Assembly: GCF_048564905.1 (NCBI RefSeq)
Contig: NC_133018.1
Location: forward strand, 3,658,001-3,722,000
Source: Vicugna pacos
Lineage: Eukaryota > Chordata > Mammalia > Artiodactyla > Camelidae
Direction: 5' to 3'
DNA length: 64,000 nucleotides
The translations under genes were made by a program, and so were the position numbers. Of the stretch, positions 46,818 through 57,940 are shown piece after piece. Position 1 is the first letter of the stretch, and each line of letters opens with the position of its first letter. The notes beneath the pieces were generated by a model. That model was not told the DNA's origin, ran no database searches, and saw nothing but the letters and a program-made list of their open reading frames with translations.

Positions 46818-47304
46818 GATTACCCGAATTGGTCATCACTTTTATAGTTGGCTCCACAGTAATAGTCCGCCTCGTCCTCGGACTGGATGTTGGAGACGGT
46901 CAGGTAGCGGTCAGCCCCGGAGCTGGAGCCTGAGAAGCGACCGGGGAGCCCATCCCCCTTGGTGACTGTTCCATCGCTGGTCACCTTCATCAGAAATGAA
47001 GGGGTCTGCCCTGATCTCTGCTGAAACCAGTGAATGTAGTACGTGCTGTGCTGACTGCTCAGGGTGCAGGTGAGCTTGACCGCCATTCCCAGGGAGGCAG
47101 AGGCAGACGGGGGCTGGGTCAGCACAGGCGCAGCACAGAGACCTGCGAACAGAAATGCGGGGATGAGGCTGACTGCACTGAGACTGGACAGGTGACCCAC
47201 AGGACCTGGCTTGGAGGAAGGGGTTGGGAAGCCCCCGAGGGCCCTGGGCCACTCTGACCTGTGGAGACAAGGAGGGGCAGGAGGTAGGAGGGAGCCCAGG
47301 CCAT
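46818..47304 (-). CDS. IGLV4: Immunoglobulin lambda variable segment, IGLV4-like subgroup, open except for a terminal germline stop
   Basis: Leader 47259-47304 ([16 protein letters not shown]), intron 47143-47258, V exon 46818-47142 (325 bp). The exon reads [18 protein letters not shown] with Cys in [10 protein letters not shown] and Trp in [12 protein letters not shown]. The long CDR2 region [17 protein letters not shown] is typical of IGLV4. Framework 3 is [17 protein letters not shown] and second Cys is in ADYYC; CDR3 starts [15 protein letters not shown] at 46822-46820, two bases before the heptamer, ends the germline frame. It would be removed if V-J joining trims the V end by several bases. 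Frameworks are otherwise intact, unlike its partner at 14.1 kb. Subgroup naming (IGLV4 or IGLV9) is uncertain. Confidence 0.9.
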
Positions 47305-47419
47305 GGTGGGGAGGGTCTTCATGAGCTCTGCCCTGAGGATGCCCAGCTGGACAGCCTCTCCAAGCCCCTGTTTTGTCCTCTCCTCTCTAAACCACAGCTC
47401 GAGAAGGGAGGAGCATTGA

Positions 47420-47427
47420 ATGCAAAT
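47420..47427 (-). promoter_or_regulatory. Octamer of the IGLV4-like gene
   Basis: Perfect ATTTGCAT on the minus strand, 115 bp upstream of the leader ATG. Confidence 0.88.
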
Positions 47428-47792
47428 CTACTCCCCACTCCCCCTCCTGTGGCTCTGCTCTTGTCTGAGCCCTGAGCCCAGGGACCTTACTCTGGTAATT
47501 CCCTGAGGTCAGAAGGGCCAGGTGGGGGTTTCAGAGTGAGAGTTATTCTCCCCAAGAGAAAAGTCTTCAAGGAAGCATCAGTCATGCCCCTTGCACTGGA
47601 CCTTGTCCAGGGGACCTGGACCTCTGAGGGTCCCCAGACCAGAACCTACAGTTCCCCGGATGCCCCCAGGATGGATCCCTTCCTTCGTGTGTACCTAGTT
47701 CAGCAGAATGACTACTTTGGAGCTGCCAATAGGTGCCAGGCCCTTGCTGAGTTTTCCCGCACCACCTCACCGGGCAGCATAATAACTCAACA

Positions 47793-47806
47793 GCGCCCTC
47801 TGCTGA
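47793..47806 (-). promoter_or_regulatory. CTCF-like motif, one mismatch
   Basis: Minus strand TCAGCAGAGGGCGC matches 13 of 14 positions of CCASYAGRKGGCRS. About 490 bp upstream of the IGLV4-like leader. Paralogue at 15045-15058. Confidence 0.5.
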
Positions 47807-48899
47807 AGGCACAACCTCTCCCCAGTCTAATGAGGAGGAACCTGCATTGGGAGGTTCAACGATGTTCCCAGGGTTCCCCAGACAGCGATGAGTGGGTCAA
47901 GATTCCACACAGGGGACTGACCTCAGAGCCTGACCATTCAGTCCCCGCCTTGCCCTGCCCCGCCTCACCCTTCCACCTTCCTGTCTCCCCCACCCCAGGC
48001 CCCTGAGACCCTCCTGTCACCCTCCTCTCTTCTGTATCCTATATCAATAAAATATTCCTTATGGTCCACTTTGGCTTCTAGATCTCTGCACACACTGTAA
48101 CTTTGTGACTTGTCGTGGGGTTTTTGGAAGCTGTCTTCCCACTGAAAGGGATGCTTGTAGCAATATTTATTAAGAAATGTACACACTGTTATTACTCATT
48201 TTGCACTATAATAAAACTCTGCTTGATGACTCAGCTTGATCTGTAAAATTGCATTTACTATCTTATCTTCCAGAAGGAAGCTTTGCAGATATGTATAAAT
48301 CCCCTCATTTCTGGGTGGCCTCAGTGACACTGACTTGGGTGGAAAGTGGGACAGCAGTTTCTCCCCAGTGAGGCCTCTGAGTTTGGGACCCTCTGTCGCC
48401 TCCTGGTGGTGGGGAGTATACGCTGCCAGCAGAGTTACCCCAAGGAAACCTCATCCAGCTCACCTGCTCTGTCCAGTATGGTGGCCACAATCATGGTGGC
48501 TGCTGATCATGCAGTGTGGGTGGGCCCAGTAGAGAGGCTGTAGATCTGAAATACCTAGCGGGTGCCAAAGATTTAGGACAGTATAGTGTAGACTGTTTCA
48601 ATATTTGTACATTTAATTCATATTGAAATGATATTTTCGACAAATAGAGTTAAGGCAAAGCTATCATGGAAACTAATTGCATCTACATCTCTTAATTTTT
48701 TTTAAAGAGTCTATTGAAAAAAAATTTAAATGACAGATGGGCTTCAAATTGTGTTTCTATTGAACAGGGCAGCACCGCAAAGTCACAATATCAGTCACTT
48801 GTGTTTCAAATAGGATAAAGGGCTTTCCTGCACATTAGTAAAGGTCATGTCTTAGCTGAAAGCACAGAGGGAGGCCACAGGAAGGTGCTGAAGACCAGG

Positions 48900-49110
48900 G
48901 GTTCTGGGCTGGAGAGAACTTGGTTTGCTGCCGGTTTGCCACATTCTCGTTCTGACTTGGACACAGCTGCTCAGCCCTTCATGCCTCAGTTTCCCCATCT
49001 GTGACCTGGGTTGTCAGGGGAATGCTTTCTCACAGATTATTTGTGATTCAACAAGGTAATAAATAGGAAGAACTTTGATGGTGCTTGACAAGTATTAAGC
49101 ACTCACGAAT
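48900..49110 (+). mobile_element. MIR SINE
   Basis: Copy of the MIR at 16140-16345 carried in block A': 'catgcctcagtttccccatc', 'gtgacctgggttgtcagggg' and a 'gtgcttgacaagtatta' end. Confidence 0.75.
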
Positions 49111-50636
49111 GTTCACTCCTCTTATAACAGTTAACATCCTTATTCCTTATCCAGATACTTACTACACAGCACAGGCATTGGAACAGGAGTAGGAATGTGA
49201 CAAAGGAACAAAGTTTTGGGGTTGTGACATTTGACACTGAGGAAAATTTCTGGCCACCCAAAAGTGCACACAGGTATGTGGGACCCCTCACACTCACCAG
49301 CTGAATTCCTAACCGGCAGTGCCTGAGAATGGGACCTTATTCAAACCTGGAGCCAGTTCAGATGTAATTAGTTAAGCTGGGTTCATGCTGGAGTGAGCTG
49401 AGCCCCCACCCCAATTCCGTGTGCCCAGTCGCCTCAGGAGCTCGGGTCTCTGTCCCCGCGGAAACTCTCAGTCCCTCCTGCTGGCCTCCTAGGTCGTTCT
49501 CAGTCCACCTGATTCTTGGAATTTGCCTGTCCTGCCCGCAGCAACCGAGTTTCAGTCAGAGATTCCAGAGCTTTGAATGATGTGGGAAGCAGGTTAACAA
49601 TAGACTTTCTCTCAGGACGCATGGGTGGTGTGTTACAGACACAGTGATATCCCTGGTCATTTTTGGGGTCATACTTTCTTTGTGTTCCGATTTGAAGAAT
49701 TTAGGTTCGGTTGCTATGTCATCAAGTTCACTCATCTTTTGTTTTCCAATGTCTAAGTGCTGTCAGTCTGACCCATTGTATTTTGATCTTAGTTGCTGTG
49801 GGTTTCATTTGTAGAAGTTCAATTTGCATTATTTTTCAATATTTCATGTCTCCACTTACCAGGTTCAATCTTTCCTTGATCTCAAGAAAAAATTGGAATA
49901 AAGTTATAAACGTTGCTTTTGTCTGCTTGTCTGTCTGGGCAATTCCAGGTCAAGCTTCGATTAATTAGTTTTTCAAGTTATTATGGCTCTTGTTCTCCTG
50001 ATTCTTTATAGGATATTTTTGGTAGGATTCAGGGCTTGTGAATTTTCCTTGCTGGGTACAGGTTACTTTTTATTTCTCCCAGAATGTTTGATTTTTCTTT
50101 TCTTTTTCGGTTGTTTCTGTAAAGTGACTTGGAGACACTCAAATCCTTTCTTCACCTGATTTTACATTTTCTTAAGTGGAACCAGGATGGCCTTTCATAT
50201 GGGGCTGATTACCTCCACTAGTGGTGTGAGTTTGTCTGATTGGTCACCCTGAGGCCTTAATTTGGAGCTTCCCCCTCTGACTGGGAAGCAGTCCACTTCT
50301 GATGTGTTTGTGATTCTGCGGAACTTCCTCCAGCATCTTTGGTGGCTCATTCCTCAACCTCAGGATGATTCCTCCCTCCTGAGAGTTCATCAGAAGATTA
50401 GGACTATTTGGACGCTGCAGAGTCCTCTCTGTGCAGATCTCCTCTCTGATACTCTGGTGCTCTCAGTAGAGGCTCATGGACACTTATTGGTGTTTCTATT
50501 GAAGGGCTCATGAAGCAGAAGCGATGGGGATCTTGCAACCCAGGCTCTCCATGAGGGGGCTCAGGAGGCAGCAGCTGTGGAACCTGACCTAGGGCAGGGA
50601 AGCCACAGGAGAACCCTCCCTAAACCCAGGTCCTCG

Positions 50637-50650
50637 CTGCCCCCTGGTGG
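50637..50650 (-). promoter_or_regulatory. CTCF-like motif, full match
   Basis: Minus strand CCACCAGGGGGCAG matches all 14 positions of CCASYAGRKGGCRS. It lies about 180 bp beyond the right border of block A'. No binding evidence. Confidence 0.6.
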
Positions 50651-50849
50651 CCACAGGTGTCCAAGGAGGCAGCTTAAGGGGATTGACACCCCAGGTCTGA
50701 TCCGCCACTTCTCCTTCCTCCTCTCCCAGCTCCACTCATGCTACTGCTTCTTGTCACACAGATCGCATGAGATGGCAAAAGGAGAACCTGGTACCCACAG
50801 AACAGATCCCTGCTTCCTCTCCCGGTTGATAAAGGGGGCCCAGGAGAGA

Positions 50850-50915
50850 TGGCTCGTGTGTGTGTGTGCGTGCTTGTGCTGCTGTGTGCGCGTGTGTCTT
50901 CTGTGTGTGCATTTA
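50850..50915. repeat. GT-rich simple repeat
   Basis: Imperfect GT/GC dinucleotide tract ('gtgtgtgtgtgtgcgtgc' and following). Confidence 0.85.
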
Positions 50916-52195
50916 CAGAGAGAGAGCACAGCCTGAGATAGAACCTAACCTGACTTGATGGTGAAAGTTGGTTTTCCTTGTATCTAGATCCTCATCTCAG
51001 GGGCAGGCACACGCACAGGATTTGTACAGGGAAGAGCTGCCCAAAGGTTGAGAATAAAATCCTTGGAAAGACACTGCTTGCAAGACAGGCGCTTGGTTTT
51101 TGTCTGGGAATTTGATTTTGGGAAAATTCTGACTCTTTTCCCATAAGAATGACCTGCAGAACCTACAGGTTTATGGGAAATTATGGTTTAGACTCATCCA
51201 CTGACTTCCCCCGAAAGGCCAGAATTTCAGTGGGTGCCAGGCAGAGGATGCCTAGAACACCAGCCCCCTGGGAGGGTAAGAAACTTGAGGGCCTGAGGAT
51301 CCTCCCTGGGACACAATTCTTCCCGGATAATCACATGATTTGATGCTGGGGAAGAAGCCCTTCCTTGTGGCTCCCCTGGGACAGGTCTCCTGGAAGCTTC
51401 TCCTGGTTTCCTGGGACTTCTCCTCATCCTCTGCGTCCCTTTGCTGACTCTGCTTTGTCTCCTGAAGGAAATCACAGTGACAAGGGTGAGTCTCTAGGAT
51501 CTTAGAAGTCTTCTTAGTGACCAAAACTGTGGCCTGAGGTCTTGGGGACCCTGGACACAGGATGACCGGAGTAAAGAGGCAGGGTCTAAGGCTTCCCCCC
51601 TGCTCTTCCCTCTGTCCCAGGGGATAAATGGGACCAGGGCATCATGGTTTGCACTGAAGTCCCCACTCCCGGGTCACCCCAAGGGTTTACTCAGTCTTGA
51701 GCACTGAAAACTCTCTGCTGCTCCCCACCATCCACATGACACACCCAGAACAAGCTCCTATCCACACTCCAACTTCTTCCCCCCTGACTTTCAGTGTGGG
51801 CTCCTGTCCACACCACTCTGGGTTCTCTCAGTGGCTCCTGGATCCAAAGGGGGAAGCCCAGATTCAGCCCCAGGTGCCCTCCCGGAAGCTGCTGAAGCAA
51901 GAAGCACGCTGATCTCACGTGCCCCCTGAGCGCCCGCTGTTCCCCTCAGGACACCACACGCCTCTCTTGTGGGGTCCCCAGTATTAGGAGGGACTCCTCT
52001 GCCAGGCAGCACATGGACTGTACTTGTTCTGGAGAAAATACCCACATGGTCCAGCTGTTGTTTCTCCAAAACACAGGCTAATGCCCACTGCTTCCTTCTG
52101 TATTTTCTCCTTTAAAAAGTTTGCTGTGGGATCATAAGTAATACAAACCACCTGCACGAACGTTCTTCATTTAACACGTTTCACTGTGATTCTTT

Positions 52196-52290
52196 TTTTT
52201 TTATTAACACATTTATTGAGGTGTGATTCCTTTTAGGTCAACTACATGCATTTCAGGTGTACAATTTGATGCATTTTGATAGATGTTGAC
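52196..52290 (-). mobile_element. Possible L1 3'-end fragment
   Basis: A T-rich start followed by 'atttattgaggtgtgattcc' and 'ggtgtacaatttgatgcatt' resembles the reverse complement of an old L1 3' end. Short; family from memory. Confidence 0.5.
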
Positions 52291-54348
52291 TGTGATTCTT
52301 CATTGGATTTTTTTTAATGAATTGTACTTCTGTGTCACAAATATAAAGATAAACAGCGAACAGTATGTATAATCCTGCAGAGAAATGAGACTTGAGAGGT
52401 TTCTTTGTAAGTTAATTTCATCAGGGATTCTTCATCTCTGCTCCAGAGAATGAAACCTAGAGAGGACCGCTGGACCTCCACTGTGCAGAACCCAAATTTG
52501 CTGTGGACTCTGAGGGATAATCCACTCCATGCACACCCCACAGTTCCCACTGCCAGCTTATGCAGACACCCCAACATCCATCTTCACTCCTGAGCTCCGT
52601 CCCCACGTGCAACCCAAATAAAGTTGGGCCATCACATTTGATGGGGACACAAGGGAATGGATGGTTTTCACTTGAATCCTTTTCCTTCTGTTCAAAGTTT
52701 TTCTTTTCATTGAGATGCAGAGAATCAAGATATAATTTATCCTGGAAGCCAGATATTTGTTACGATGTGTATTTCCAAATGTATTTCAAAGATTGAATCA
52801 AAACTTGTCCAAAATTTTCTGATCATGCTAAGGAGGCAAAACGAGAGTCTCTTAAGCTAGTGTGTATTAAACGTTAGGGACCTGGCGTGGGGACAGGAGA
52901 GGGCAGGGCTCGTGGAAGGACACAAGACTGACCACTGCTCAGATGCTCATGAACAAACACACACATCTGCCCATAAAGAGCCGGACTGATTGTTTAAACT
53001 GCAAGCCTGGAGTGTGGACATTCAGAGGGATATTTGATGTCACATCTCAGTATAATTTGAAGGCTATGACTTCTCAACATGTGTACAGACATATTGAGGT
53101 CATTGTCAATTTAAAAAAAAAGGCTTTCTAACAAAAATGTAAGGTGAGTTATAAATGCAGAAGGAAGTCCCATAGGAAAAGAGAGAGAACAGGAGAGCAG
53201 ACGGAGGGACAGAACGCCCCGCTGCCCCACAGCCATGGGGGAGGGCACGAAGTAACAGAGCCTATTCCGGGAGAGTAAAAACACTCTGATTCCCGGACCC
53301 CAAGCCTAGAAGCAGCTATTACTGCAATGAAAGTAAAGTCTAGAAATGAACTTGGTGCTGATTCTCAGCAATACACCAGAGCTATGACCTGATAGATTGT
53401 AAGACCTGTGATTCTGGTCCAACGGAAAATGCTGGGATGAAGAAAAATGACTATTCACGTGGAGACTAGCATGAGATGTGGAAAATATGGGGCCTAATTC
53501 ACAAGGTTTAAAAATCAGATTTATCAGGAAGATGATGTGGTGAGGAAAAGCGGGCACATGGCAGGCAGGGGGTGAGCCTGATTGGGCGGGAGTGCTTCCA
53601 AACATAGAGGGGCCTTCAATGAACCAGCCTGGCTGATGCAGGACTGCCCCTACATGAGAACCAGGAGACACAAGCACAGAAAAGAGCTGCTCCAGGTTGT
53701 AGAAGCCAGAAAACACCGGATGCTGAATGTTTTTTTTTACCTTGTAAGTGTGTGTGTGGGGGACCTGTAATGCAGCAAATAGATTCCTAGTGCACTTTGT
53801 TTCTCATCTCATTGGTTGAAGGAATTCATATAACTTCAATTTTATGAAAGGTTGCATTTGGAAACTGTCTCCCAGTTTCAAGAAAATGTAAATATTGGAC
53901 CCAGTGCTCATGTTCCCACTTTAAAAATGAATTTTCACCATTGTTAGATTAGCAGGGATTCCACCTAGAACCGGCGATGGCTCCTCACAGGGACGTGTGT
54001 CCTGATGTCAAGAGAATGACAGAGACACCTGCCAGGGCAGCCTCCATTCGGAGCCACCTTGCAAGGAGCCCATCGTCCTTTGGAGAATTTCCCCCTGCAG
54101 GGCGGTTCCCAGACAGGGCTCACCAGGTGATGAGAGGCAACTGTGAGAGACCCAGGGTCTGTCCCTGATTGCTGGCTCAGCCTGCTCAGATGTAGGACAA
54201 AGAGAAGGGAAAATAAACAGGAAAACCACGCCCTCTTCTTTGTCCTCCTCCCTCTGCAGGGTCTCCTTTCAGCTCTGATGCTTCAACAACAGAAGCAGAT
54301 GGACAACCAGCAAAGGCAGAGCCACGGGGAGCCTGAGGGCTCAGGGCA

Positions 54349-54387
54349 AGGTGTGGTCTCACATCCCCATGAGTGTGGACCACTGTG
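54349..54387 (-). other. V-lambda RSS of IGLV2 gene with weak nonamer
   Basis: Heptamer CACAGTG (54387-54381), 23-bp spacer, nonamer ACCACACCT (54357-54349). The heptamer is perfect. The nonamer keeps the AC start but little of the central A-run. Confidence 0.82.
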
Positions 54388-54856
54388 CACAGTGCTACTA
54401 GTTGTATATGAGGCACAGATATAATCAGCCTCGTCCTCAGACTGGAGCCCAGAGATGCTCAGGGAGGCCGTGTTGCCTGACTTGGAGCCAGAGAAGCGAT
54501 CAGGGATCCCTGAGGCTCGTTTATTGACCTCATATATCAGGAGTTTGGGGGCATTTCCTGGGAGCTGTTGATACCAGGAGACATAGTTATATCTCCCAAT
54601 GTCACTGCTGGTTCCAGCGCAGGAGATGGTGACCGTCTTTCCCAGAGTCCCAGACACCGATGGAGGCTGAGTCAGGGCAGAGTTGGCCCACGACCCTGAA
54701 AAGAGCAAAAACACATTCTGGTCAGCACATGCATGGGCCTCAGATCACCCTGAGGATAGAGATAATAAGGATGAGCCAGATATTCCCATGTCCCTTCCCT
54801 GGAGCCTCACCTGTGCCCTGAGTGAGGAGGGTGACAAGGAGCAGAGCCCAGGCCAT
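54388..54856 (-). CDS. IGLV2: Immunoglobulin lambda variable segment, IGLV2 subgroup, open
   Basis: Leader 54811-54856 ([16 protein letters not shown]), intron 54696-54810 with GT-AG ends, V exon 54388-54695 (308 bp). The leader continues SWA and the mature chain starts [18 protein letters not shown]. First Cys is in ISCAGTSSD, followed by the IGLV2-type CDR1 IGRYNY, and Trp is in [18 protein letters not shown]. Framework 3 is [20 protein letters not shown]. The second Cys follows ADYI rather than ADYY, so the Tyr directly before Cys is Ile. CDR3 starts ASYTTSSTV. No stop interrupts the frame before the RSS. It is the only IGLV2 member in the window. It lies outside the duplicated A-C blocks, between A' and the L1. 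Probably functional, with reservations for the Ile and the weak nonamer. Confidence 0.92.
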
Positions 54857-54960
54857 GGTGGAGATGCCCCAGAGCGCTGCTTTCTGAGCCTCCAACCCTT
54901 GGCCTGGCCCCCAGACCTCTCTTATCCCCTCCTCCTGCTGCAGAGGTGGGCGTGGCTTCC

Positions 54961-54968
54961 AAGCAAAT
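54961..54968 (-). promoter_or_regulatory. Octamer-like element of the IGLV2 gene, one mismatch
   Basis: ATTTGCTT on the minus strand, 104 bp upstream of the leader ATG. One base differs from ATTTGCAT. A GATAAGAG TATA-like element follows, as in the other genes. Confidence 0.75.
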
Positions 54969-55536
54969 CTGTTCCTGCCACTGCTTCCCCCACCCCTCTG
55001 ACCTGGACTTGATTCTAGACACTTCTGTATCCCTGGACAGCAGACCTTTCTAGTGAATTAACTGGTTCTTCATATTTGGAGTCATGACAGAGTGAGTCCA
55101 TGACAGCATGTGCCAAATTGATCCAGCCCAGGGATTTCCCACCTTTCCTGGTGAGGGACATTGTGGTTCCTGTGTGAGGAATCCCAGGACATCCCATCGG
55201 TGCTAATGGGCAAAGGACAGGACAGAGTCCCTGGTGGCTACAAGACCCCATTGCCCTATTTCCCAGGAATTAAAGGCAGAACTGGGGACCAGCATCACCT
55301 CAATTCCTTCTTACCCACTCTTAGGAGAGTTCTCACATCCCTCCATCCTCTGCTTCTGGGGTGTTTTGCAAATACAGCTCGAACTGGAGTCCTGGGCCAT
55401 TTATTAGCACTTTTGAAGATGAATTGTTGGGGCACCAATGCTGTGGGGCTTAAGAGGGGTTCCATGGGAGGCAGCTCTTGTAACTTCATACAGGACAGTA
55501 GAAGCAGCAAATACTGTCCCCAAGGCCAGGCCGTTG

Positions 55537-55550
55537 CTGCTCCCTGCTGG
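55537..55550 (-). promoter_or_regulatory. CTCF-like motif, one mismatch
   Basis: Minus strand CCAGCAGGGAGCAG matches 13 of 14 positions of CCASYAGRKGGCRS. About 680 bp upstream of the IGLV2 leader. Motif only. Confidence 0.4.
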
Positions 55551-56769
55551 CTTCAAGTGATGCCAATCGTGCAGCAGGGAGGCAGCGGACTCTGGGATGG
55601 ATATCCCTCTGGTGCCACCCTCCCCTCCTCTCCCTTTTCCCTCCTGCTCAGTACCAGGAGCCCTGAGTCACTTGATTCCTCTGTGACCTCATTTCTCTTT
55701 GTCCATGAACTCCCTCTGGGATGGGGTGAGTCATCTGCCACACCAGGTGGCCCAGACACTCACCCCAGGACTACCTAGCATGTGCCACCACAGCCCTGGC
55801 ACCAGGTTATTCCTGTGAGGCAGCTCTTTGTACCAAGTGAATTTAGGGAGCATAGGAGAAGTGACTCCGTGGTTAATGGTGGGAAACTTTTGGCATCTGG
55901 GATTAGGGAGAAAGGAAGATTTTTGGGGGAAGTGATCATTTTGATTCATCACTATTGCTTGGGTAAGTTTCCAACATTTTTATGCTTCTGATTTTAGATA
56001 TTGGTTTAGATAATCACGTCTGTTATTTGAGAAAACAATTAAGCAGTAAAAGCTCAGAAATTCATCACAAAGGGGACATGGGCCAGCACTGTCCTCTCTT
56101 GGGAAATCCTTCGAGTAGCCCCAGGAAACTTCCACATGTCCAGGAACTTCTTCCAAGAAGCAAACCTCTAATATTCATGACGAGCCTCCCTGCCCCCTGT
56201 CCCACGTGCAGGTAGCACCAGCAGCAAACGCAAGGCTCCCACCTCAGGAGTCCACTTTCTCATGTAAAACTCTTCTAGATACTTGTGCCTTCACATTAGG
56301 ACATGACACAGAAATCAGGAACCACAAATGTCACCAACAGGGTGGCAAAAGGACCACTTGCACAAACTATTGTTTATAGCCAATGGAAACAAAACAGAGA
56401 AATTGAAAATACACAAAAAATTATTCTTAACTACTTCTCTGAGGTCAGATTAAAGCTGACGCTTCTCACAAACACAACTATTTTTTTAAAAAAGGTAAAA
56501 TATCCCACACAAATCCACGAGAAAAATGAAACCTCCAGGATGCATCACCAACTCTTTCCCGTCCTTCATGCCCCACTTCCAATCAGACAGCCAGTCTGAA
56601 AACTCTATACTGAAGGCCCCAGTCACTATCCACTCTGCATCATGCGCTCCGACAAGAACCATGGAACCCAAGGGCTCTGCCAGCTTCCTTTGTATTTTCC
56701 CCATAAAGTTCATTCAAACAAAACCACTTTCATGTCTTTAAAATACAAGTCATTTCAGCTCATTTCAGT

Positions 56770-57330
56770 TGTGAATGCAACCTGGATCCAGGTGAGAGAG
56801 CAAGCAGCCTTCGGACAGTTGGAGAAGTCAGGTTTATCACACCAGCTGGCCCAGAGGAGTTAACACTGAGAGCTCTGGGCCCTATCTGCAGGTTTACATA
56901 GGCTTTTATAGGCTATCACTCTAGACTTTGCAACATTTTGGAACATCAAATGCAAATAAGGTATAAGAAAGGTGACTAATTAGTAAGAAGCATTGTAGAA
57001 ATGGACCAATCATGAGTGAGGGAAATGGACCAATCAGGAGTGAGAGAAATACCCAGTCAGGAGGGAGCTAAATGCAAATGAAGTACTACAATCAGGAGTT
57101 AGCTCAGGGAACCAATAGAATTTTAGGGGTAAGTTATGCTTTCCTGAAAATAAGCCATTTCAGAGGCAAAAGTGAGATAATCAAACTGGGCCAGGGAATT
57201 TGATGGTGCTGGCAGGAGAGTCGTCGCCCTACCTTGGGGTCCTGGTTGTCTTTTTTATGGGGCTTCCCACCTCAGTCATAAAGTTTCAATGAATCTGTTT
57301 TGCCTAATCAATGGAGCTTGTCAGCCGGCC
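56770..57330. repeat. Possible solo LTR of an old endogenous retrovirus
   Basis: The stretch has repeated CCAAT boxes ('accaatcatgag', 'accaatcaggag', 'accaatagaa'), two ATGCAAAT strings and a GC-rich downstream part, a composition typical of some class I ERV LTRs. I could not name a family or place its borders. I see no internal viral region next to it. It looks old and incomplete. Confidence 0.25.
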
Positions 57331-57704
57331 AGTTGCGCTGGAAATGGGGTGGCAGCTCTGAGAACCTGTGCCCTCTGGAGGTGCCAGGGCATGGGGGTCC
57401 GAAATGTGAGGACCACGTGCCGGTAGGTGGACATGTGGTACGGCACAGGGAGTCCTGACCTGGCTCGGACCTGCCCAAAAACTCCTGGCCTCATTTTAGT
57501 GCCTCTGAGTGTTCCTGCATAACACTTTCTCACAGTCCAGCCAGGTGGCTTCCTTCCTGGGCCTGTGGACACCAGGTCATTCCTGACTCCTGGTGCTCCC
57601 ATGTGGGGATGCCCTGTTCCATTGTCTCAAACTGCTGAGACACAGTTCAGTTCCACCCCTTTCGTGAAGCCTTCTTTGATCTCTCAGATCACTGTCTTTC
57701 TGAC

Positions 57705-57940
57705 TTTCCATCCATCATCATCCATGATCCATCCATTATCCATCATCCCTCCATCATCCATTCAGCATCCATCCATCCATCATCTATCCATCTTCCCTAT
57801 ATGCATACATTGATTATCCATCATCCCCCATCCATCCATCTATCCATTATTCATGATCCTTCCATAATCCATTTAGCATCCAGCCATCCATCATCCATCT
57901 ATCCATCCATCGTCTACCCATCCTCTGTCCATCCGTCCAA
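57705..57940. repeat. (ATCC)n-type simple repeat
   Basis: Imperfect repeats of CATC, ATCC and ATCT units over about 235 bp. Confidence 0.95.

Larger units (their letters stand above)
42243..50455. repeat. Duplicated block A' (IGLV3 + IGLV4-like); partner 9507-17676
   Basis: Copy of block A in the same orientation. The 3' flank of its first gene (about 42090-42240) is like that of the gene at 30.5 kb, not like that at 9.5 kb. The joint between block C and A' therefore lies at or near this V gene. The right border is abrupt near 50455. Confidence 0.9.
47428..54348. other. Gene-free stretch between the IGLV4-like and IGLV2 genes
   Basis: No gene recognised. Up to about 50455 it is the copy of 14.6-17.7 kb, and from there it is unique in the window. 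Unique-part content: a strong CTCF-like site (50637-50650), a GT-rich tract near 50850-50915 and a possible L1 3' end near 52196-52290. Short open frames around 51.2-52.0 and 53.3-53.8 kb have no domain I recognise. Confidence 0.55.

Noticed and set aside
50741-50929. His/Thr-rich peptide read from the minus strand
   Set aside because: It is the translation of a GT/AC simple repeat.
55161-55778. 205-codon plus-strand open frame upstream of the IGLV2 gene
   Set aside because: No recognisable domain and opposed by frames on the minus strand.
56770-57330. A complete endogenous retrovirus
   Set aside because: At most a solo LTR-like stretch; no internal viral coding region is visible around it.
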